Assembly (NCBI GenBank): GCA_030248065.1
Contig: JASAMV010008164.1
Span: 1-64,000 of the forward strand
Length of the DNA: 64,000 nucleotides
Direction of reading: 5' to 3'
From: Rhynchonema sp. JSB1_4
Lineage: Eukaryota; Nematoda; Chromadorea; Monhysterida; Xyalidae
In this document: one piece after another, positions 59,456 through 64,000 of the stretch
Layout of the letters: each line of letters starts with the position of its first letter
Position numbering within the stretch: the stretch's first letter is position 1
The notes under the pieces: generated by a model
Database searches by the model: none
What the model was told of the DNA's origin: nothing
Seen by the model: the letters and a program-made list of their open reading frames with translations, nothing else
Program-made: the position numbers and the translations under genes

Positions 59456-59914
59456 CAGTGTTGGAGGTACTCTGGAGGGGGGGATACCTACTGTACCGCG
59501 CTCGGAGAGGGGGGGGATACCTACTGTACCAGAGCCGATGGCCTGGGGGGGGTTATGTACCTAGGGGGGGGGGGGGGGGGGGGGGTTAGGTTTTGGGGTG
59601 AAAATTTTTTATGTGTTTATTATGTGTGGAATCGTGTGAAAACGTAGTATTTGCGCGCGTAGCGCGCGAATTTCGGGTAATTTGAGGTAAAAAACACTGA
59701 TTTTGCACTAATTTCGGCCATTTTGGTCAAAAATTGGCACTTTTGGGGCAAAATCGGGGGGGATACCTACTGTACCGGGGTGAAAATCGGGGGGGATACC
59801 TACTGTACCATGCCAAACATCGGGGGGGATACCTACTGTACCAGGCGAGGGGGGATACCTACTGTACTGGGGGGGGGGGCTACCCCCCCAAACCCCCCCC
59901 CACCTCCAACACTG
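59456..59914. mobile_element. CAGTG-ended element, family D copy 5
   Basis: Same ends and internal order as copy 4. Flanks GGGTACAC (59448-59455) and AGGTACAC (59915-59922) match at seven of eight positions. It probably inserted next to, or into, the duplicated target of copy 4. Confidence 0.8.
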
Positions 59915-60262
59915 AGGTACACTAACCACCGCGACCAAGGTACACTAGTATATACTTGCGGGCCGAAAAAAAACCGTTTTTTTCCGAAAAAAAAACCGAA
60001 AAAAACCGTTTTTTTCCGAGGCCCGGAAAAATACGTTTTTATTTTTAGGTTCGGGTCAGTGAATTAATAGAGGCCCCCCGGAATAGAGCCCCCTCCGCAA
60101 TAGAGCCCCCCAAAATGGGGTCAGCGAGTTAATAGAGCCCCCTTCTATTTAGGTTTTTACGGTAACCACCCCCCCCCCCCAGCCCTTTTGAACAACGCGT
60201 TTGATGAGGAAAACGAAATGAAAGAGAAATTTTTAGTTCACTGGCACTGGCGCAAAGCGGCG

Positions 60263-60436
60263 TCAGTCAACCGGGGCGATGGCAATACCACACCTTAAAT
60301 TTCCGGTCCACCTCAAGTTTACTTCGATGTCATAACCCATCGGGGTCAAACCGTCGGTCAAATACGACTGATTCAGCCACCGACAACCATCAAGTGTTTT
60401 TGCAGCAATTCTATGTGGTTTATGGGTAAATCTTGC
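60263..60436 (-). CDS. Possible terminal exon fragment of an unknown gene
   Basis: An open stretch on the - strand ends at TGA (60263-60265). Its peptide includes LDGCRWLNQSYLTDGLTPMG and YDIEVNLRWTGNLRCGIAIA, which looks protein-like. It is bounded upstream by TAA at 60437-60439. A possible 3' splice site AATAAG is poor, and no partner exon was found. Family unknown; could be chance or a gene cut by the repeat block. Confidence 0.2.
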   Translation of the reverse strand, partial: ARFTHKPHRIAAKTLDGCRWLNQSYLTDGLTPMGYDIEVNLRWTGNLRCGIAIAPVD

Positions 60437-60439
60437 TTA

Positions 60440-63400
60440 TTCGACCACAAACTACGACAAACCTCGTCCTGTTTTAGGCGAGACGGGTGACAGAAAATGT
60501 GACGAAGAGCCAACACCTGGTCAAAAAGACAGACATGCTTCTGTCTACTGTCGTCTACATTCCCGCTGTGGACACCACAACGGACGCGGAGCACGACTGT
60601 GTCACACAATCATCATGTTGTGCGTCACAGTGCTTTACAGTTGTCAAACTGTGCTCCGTGCTGTTTCTGTCGTCTCTAAAGTGCACATGACCACGATGGA
60701 TCCGCTGATGTTCAAAGAACAGATTTCATGAACTGCAGTTGAGAAAAAGAGTGCAGGGCCTGGTACACAGAAGCTGAATTATCTCTGTCTATACCTACAC
60801 CTAAACCATACCCAAAAAAGAAAATCATTTATGTTCCTCGTCCAAAATGAATGCTTTGCTCTCTTAGATATAAAATATATAGGTTTGGTATGGTATAGAT
60901 TTAGGTACGGGTCTGTGAACCAGGCCCAGTTGCCTTCCGACATGATACCTTTCATTACTGTATAACAGCAACGTGCAGGATAATGAATTCATTTATTGGC
61001 GCATCAAAAGGGTACAAAATCAGTGCGTGCGACCTTTGTCAGTCAGTCAACCAACACGACAAACTAGCGCTGAGCAAAATCGGTCAGAATGATGATCGGC
61101 AAATGTTTTTGTGACAGATGATGTATTTTGCACACGCAATGGTGTTTCATGTACATGGAATATCAGAAAAATTAAAAAGTCACATGGTGTCACATGTCGG
61201 TCTTGACCTGCTGTTATTTTGACATTTTGCACGCACCCCATGCCCAGTGCACATTGGCACAGCTCAGCTCAACATTGAATACCAAGCAGTAATGAAATCC
61301 AACGGCTGTATTCAAATCGAAACAGGTAAATTGTAACCTGATCAAACATAGAGATGTCGTTGTTTAGCACGAAAATTTGGGAAACAAGTTCAGACGACAT
61401 AAAACGGCTGCGCTTTGAGTACGGCGCAATATTTTGTTTTCGACATACACCGCGCCTGCCAAAGTCTCGGTCTCGTGCACTTTTGATAGTACTCATTGAT
61501 AAATGGCAGAAAGAGAGGCCGTTGAGAAACATCGGAATATAATCATGCGCACGAACAGCTGACTGACTGGCAACAAGAAAAAGTTGGCATCGCGCTTGAG
61601 AGTGTCTCGTGTGCGCAGTAAGACGTTCAGCGCACTGGATGCAAGTTGCTGGCTTAATCAGCTTCAGCTGACATCGGCTACACGCACAGCGGGCGGTCTG
61701 CTGCTGCTGCAACACCGGATTGTTGGCATTAGCACCCAGTTGGTTTGCTCCGGCGGTTAGATAGTTGCCAGGCGATAGGTAGGTAAATGTATGTTACTCA
61801 GGTAAACGCAGACGCCCAAAGTTTTCTCCTGGTGTAGCAATTCTGGATTAGTGCATACTCGCATTCATCTCGGCTCAATTTTTAGCCCAGTGCACGAGGT
61901 ACAATGTACTTACGTACGTACGAGCAGGTATGAACGGCGAAACACGCGCATGAATCAAATCAGTTTGCTGACCGCCGGAAACGGGAAATGAAGTGTGGCT
62001 TTTGAAAAGCAGGCACAAAAAGTTCATTTGAGTCGAAATTTTTGAACACCTGAATCCGCCCCAGTCACGGTTTTCAAAATTTCAAGATAATCTCACAGTT
62101 GGACGATAAAGACAACACCGTGGGATGGGCTGTTGATGAAAAAAATTGATAAAAATGTTCATATATCCTTCTGTGTTTTGATGCATAGCAACAAACAAGC
62201 TGTGCACCCTCACTAAGGTCACCACTCCTTCAACATGACGTCGACTCGCAATCTGGTGACCGCATGGCATAGAAACTGAAGCAAAACATTTCCTGTCGAA
62301 CACGTCATTTGCGATTGATCGTAAACAACAAGCCGACATAACGCATTGGTAACACAACGCGACCAGCACGATATTATGTACCAGCAACAAAACACACGAC
62401 CACAAACACAAGCGTCTATGCCAGCCTACTTTCTGGGGGAATCCGAAAATATGGGAACAGTCGCAATCCCATTGGTTCTATACGAACTTACAGAAGTGAT
62501 GAAACATCAATGCAGCCCTCACTTATACATGGCGAAATATAGTACGGGCAGGATACGCTGATGTTAACAACAAGATAAAATTTTGCAAACGAATCTGTGG
62601 GAGTTGCTTTGACATTCAGGCTAAAAATTGTGGCCAAACCCTCATACATAGCAACTGTTGCACCGAGCACCGTGGGTCAGAAAAACTGGGTCAAAACGGA
62701 TACACACCACACACAACCACTGAAATCAACAACAGTCGATCACAGAGATAACGAATGGTGTTAAAAACACAAGCCAGCACGTACGCAGATAAAGTTGGTA
62801 TCACAGAAAGGTCACCATGTCGGCTGGACACACCGTTGAAGTCGCCTGTGAGCAGCGCCAAAAGAAGAAGTTTTTTCACAGATGGCGCCAGGAGACAGGC
62901 CAACAAAGTCCAGCTGTAAGGAAGACAGGCCAAATGCGGCAGCGGTTAGGAACGTTTTGCGGACGCCCACTGCATAGTGAATAGTGAGTGACGTAAGAAC
63001 AAGTCAAGTCGGTCGACGGTAGTTTTCAGTCAAATCGACGGCCTCGTGCGCCCTTAGAGACCAGAATTTAATGGGTACCGGCTTCAAATGTGCCTAAATT
63101 CGAAGTGAAAGCGCACAACCGAGATCCTACGTAGTCTGCAAGGGCCAACATACACTGAACATAATGCCAAACTGAACCACGTGGTCGGCCAAACAGCAAG
63201 GAGCTGACGACGATGCTCTGTGCATACGGGAACTCCATATGACAGCGCGCGTGTGAGTGTGGGGGACACAACCAAGAGACCTAATGGTGTGCCACTGCCA
63301 CCCTTGTGCATACAGCAGCCACTGTTGTGGCTTACGTGTATAAGTACGCACACGTGGAAACGATGTAACTGGTGCTTGTATGAAAGTAGCAGCCAGCCTT

Positions 63401-64000
63401 AGCTACGTGATGTGTGGTATGGCCATGCCATATTCAATGAGTCGGACCACGTGAAGTGCAACCCACCACACCTTACATTTAAGTACACAATCTGATGCTC
63501 TTGTTGAAACTTGCACAGCAGCCGTGTCAAATTGTTGATAAACGCACTTCCGACTTCGAACGAGCAACAGCTGATTTTGCAAGTGTGCGACACACAAGAA
63601 GACACAGTGCACTTGCTTTTGGCCAGAGCGTTTAGTGTGTGATGGCGGCGCGATCAAAGTGAGAGGGACCTTATCTTTTTGCCACACAATTTGACTGTCA
63701 GCCAACGGCAGGTGCGGATGCGAAGACCCGTATCTGATTCAGGTTTTTGGAATACGACCAAGCGCTGTCAAAATGAGACAGAAGAAGCAAACATACGGGC
63801 ATCCAGTCAAACTTTGGTACAAGTGCATGTGGAGTGGCATGAAACGGGAACAGTTTTTATGGGTTGTGATCGTTGTTTGGTCGCATGACGAAGAAAGCAG
63901 CACGAACTTGCAACATCACGGGCAATTCACCAGCAACAGAAGCGGTGTGCTGTCACGGCATGAATATTTTTGCACGAATGCACTTTATTTTGTTTTATTC
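60440..64000. other. No gene recognised
   Basis: The longest frame (148 codons, - strand, 61269-61715) has no recognisable motif or good splice context. Simple TACGTACGTACG occurs near 61910. Nothing else can be supported. Confidence 0.4.

Larger units (their letters stand above)
54560..60162. mobile_element. TA-flanked MITE, family C copy 3, expanded to 5.6 kb by nested insertions
   Basis: Left end CCGTAAAAACCTAAATACAG and right end TATTTAGGTTTTTACGG, with TA at 54558-54559 and 60163-60164. Compared with copy 2 (1239-1666), the sequence breaks after GCGATTA at 54797 and resumes with CAAGCGAAAAAACATCC at 58845. It breaks again near 58890 and resumes near 60050. Everything between is inserted DNA. 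Confidence 0.82.

Noticed and set aside
55574..59925. Open frames with repeated GGYLLYRGENRGGYLLYHAKH-type peptides
   Set aside because: They are translations of the G-run + ATACCTACTGTACC repeats of family D; they appear in several frames and in every copy, with no start context or splice structure.
61269..61715. 148-codon frame on the - strand as a gene
   Set aside because: No motif, low-complexity Gln start, no splice signals or homologous pattern recognised.
37812..64000. CRISPR array, prokaryotic operon or integron
   Set aside because: Direct repeats here are transposable-element words without regular spacers, and the genes have spliceosomal introns.

Overview
This is metazoan nuclear DNA, most likely from a nematode. 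Its genes are split by many short introns with GT-AG borders. The cysteine-rich proteins resemble the CC-domain secreted proteins of nematodes. A degenerate array of the hexamer TTAGGC, the nematode telomere unit, lies at 58458-58499. There is no bacterial-style gene organisation. All gene models were spliced by hand from reading frame, splice-site sequence and exon phase.

Layout. (1) 1-3540 is a thicket of nested GC-rich transposable elements. (2) 3600-8300 holds mostly non-coding DNA with a possible broken exon, a Harbinger-like transposase remnant and a small TA-flanked palindromic element. (3) 8296-35020 is a tandem cluster on the + strand of secreted cysteine-rich genes built from exons that each encode one small module. 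The units are gene 1 (13157-16954, with a candidate signal-peptide exon at 8296), gene 2 (17734-20361), gene 3 (25657-28480, with a His-rich tail) and an array of 20 further exons (28869-35020). Every internal module exon I could delimit begins and ends in phase 1, so exons can be added, lost or skipped without breaking the frame. A 4 kb inverted-repeat element and other palindromic elements sit in the introns. (4) 37812-53559 on the - strand is one complete gene for a neuropathy target esterase (PNPLA6/PNPLA7, Drosophila swiss cheese) orthologue. It has 35 exons totalling 4617 nt, which divides by three, for about 1538 residues. The protein has an N-terminal membrane anchor, three cyclic-nucleotide-binding-like domains and a patatin lipase domain. 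One of its introns holds two identical tRNA-Lys(CTT) genes facing each other, and other introns hold palindromic elements. (5) 53690-60162 is a second repeat block. An element of about 430 bp has grown to 5.6 kb by insertions nested up to five deep, most still flanked by exact target-site duplications. (6) 60163-64000 has no gene I can support firmly.

The cysteine-rich genes probably make extracellular or cuticular proteins; the esterase is an ER-anchored lysophospholipase. I see no functional link between the two. The least familiar system is the family of CAGTG-ended elements (about 0.4-0.46 kb when intact), which share one plan: short terminal inverted repeats, G-runs followed by a family-specific word ending in GTACC, often a central CGCGCG palindrome, and 8-bp target duplications.
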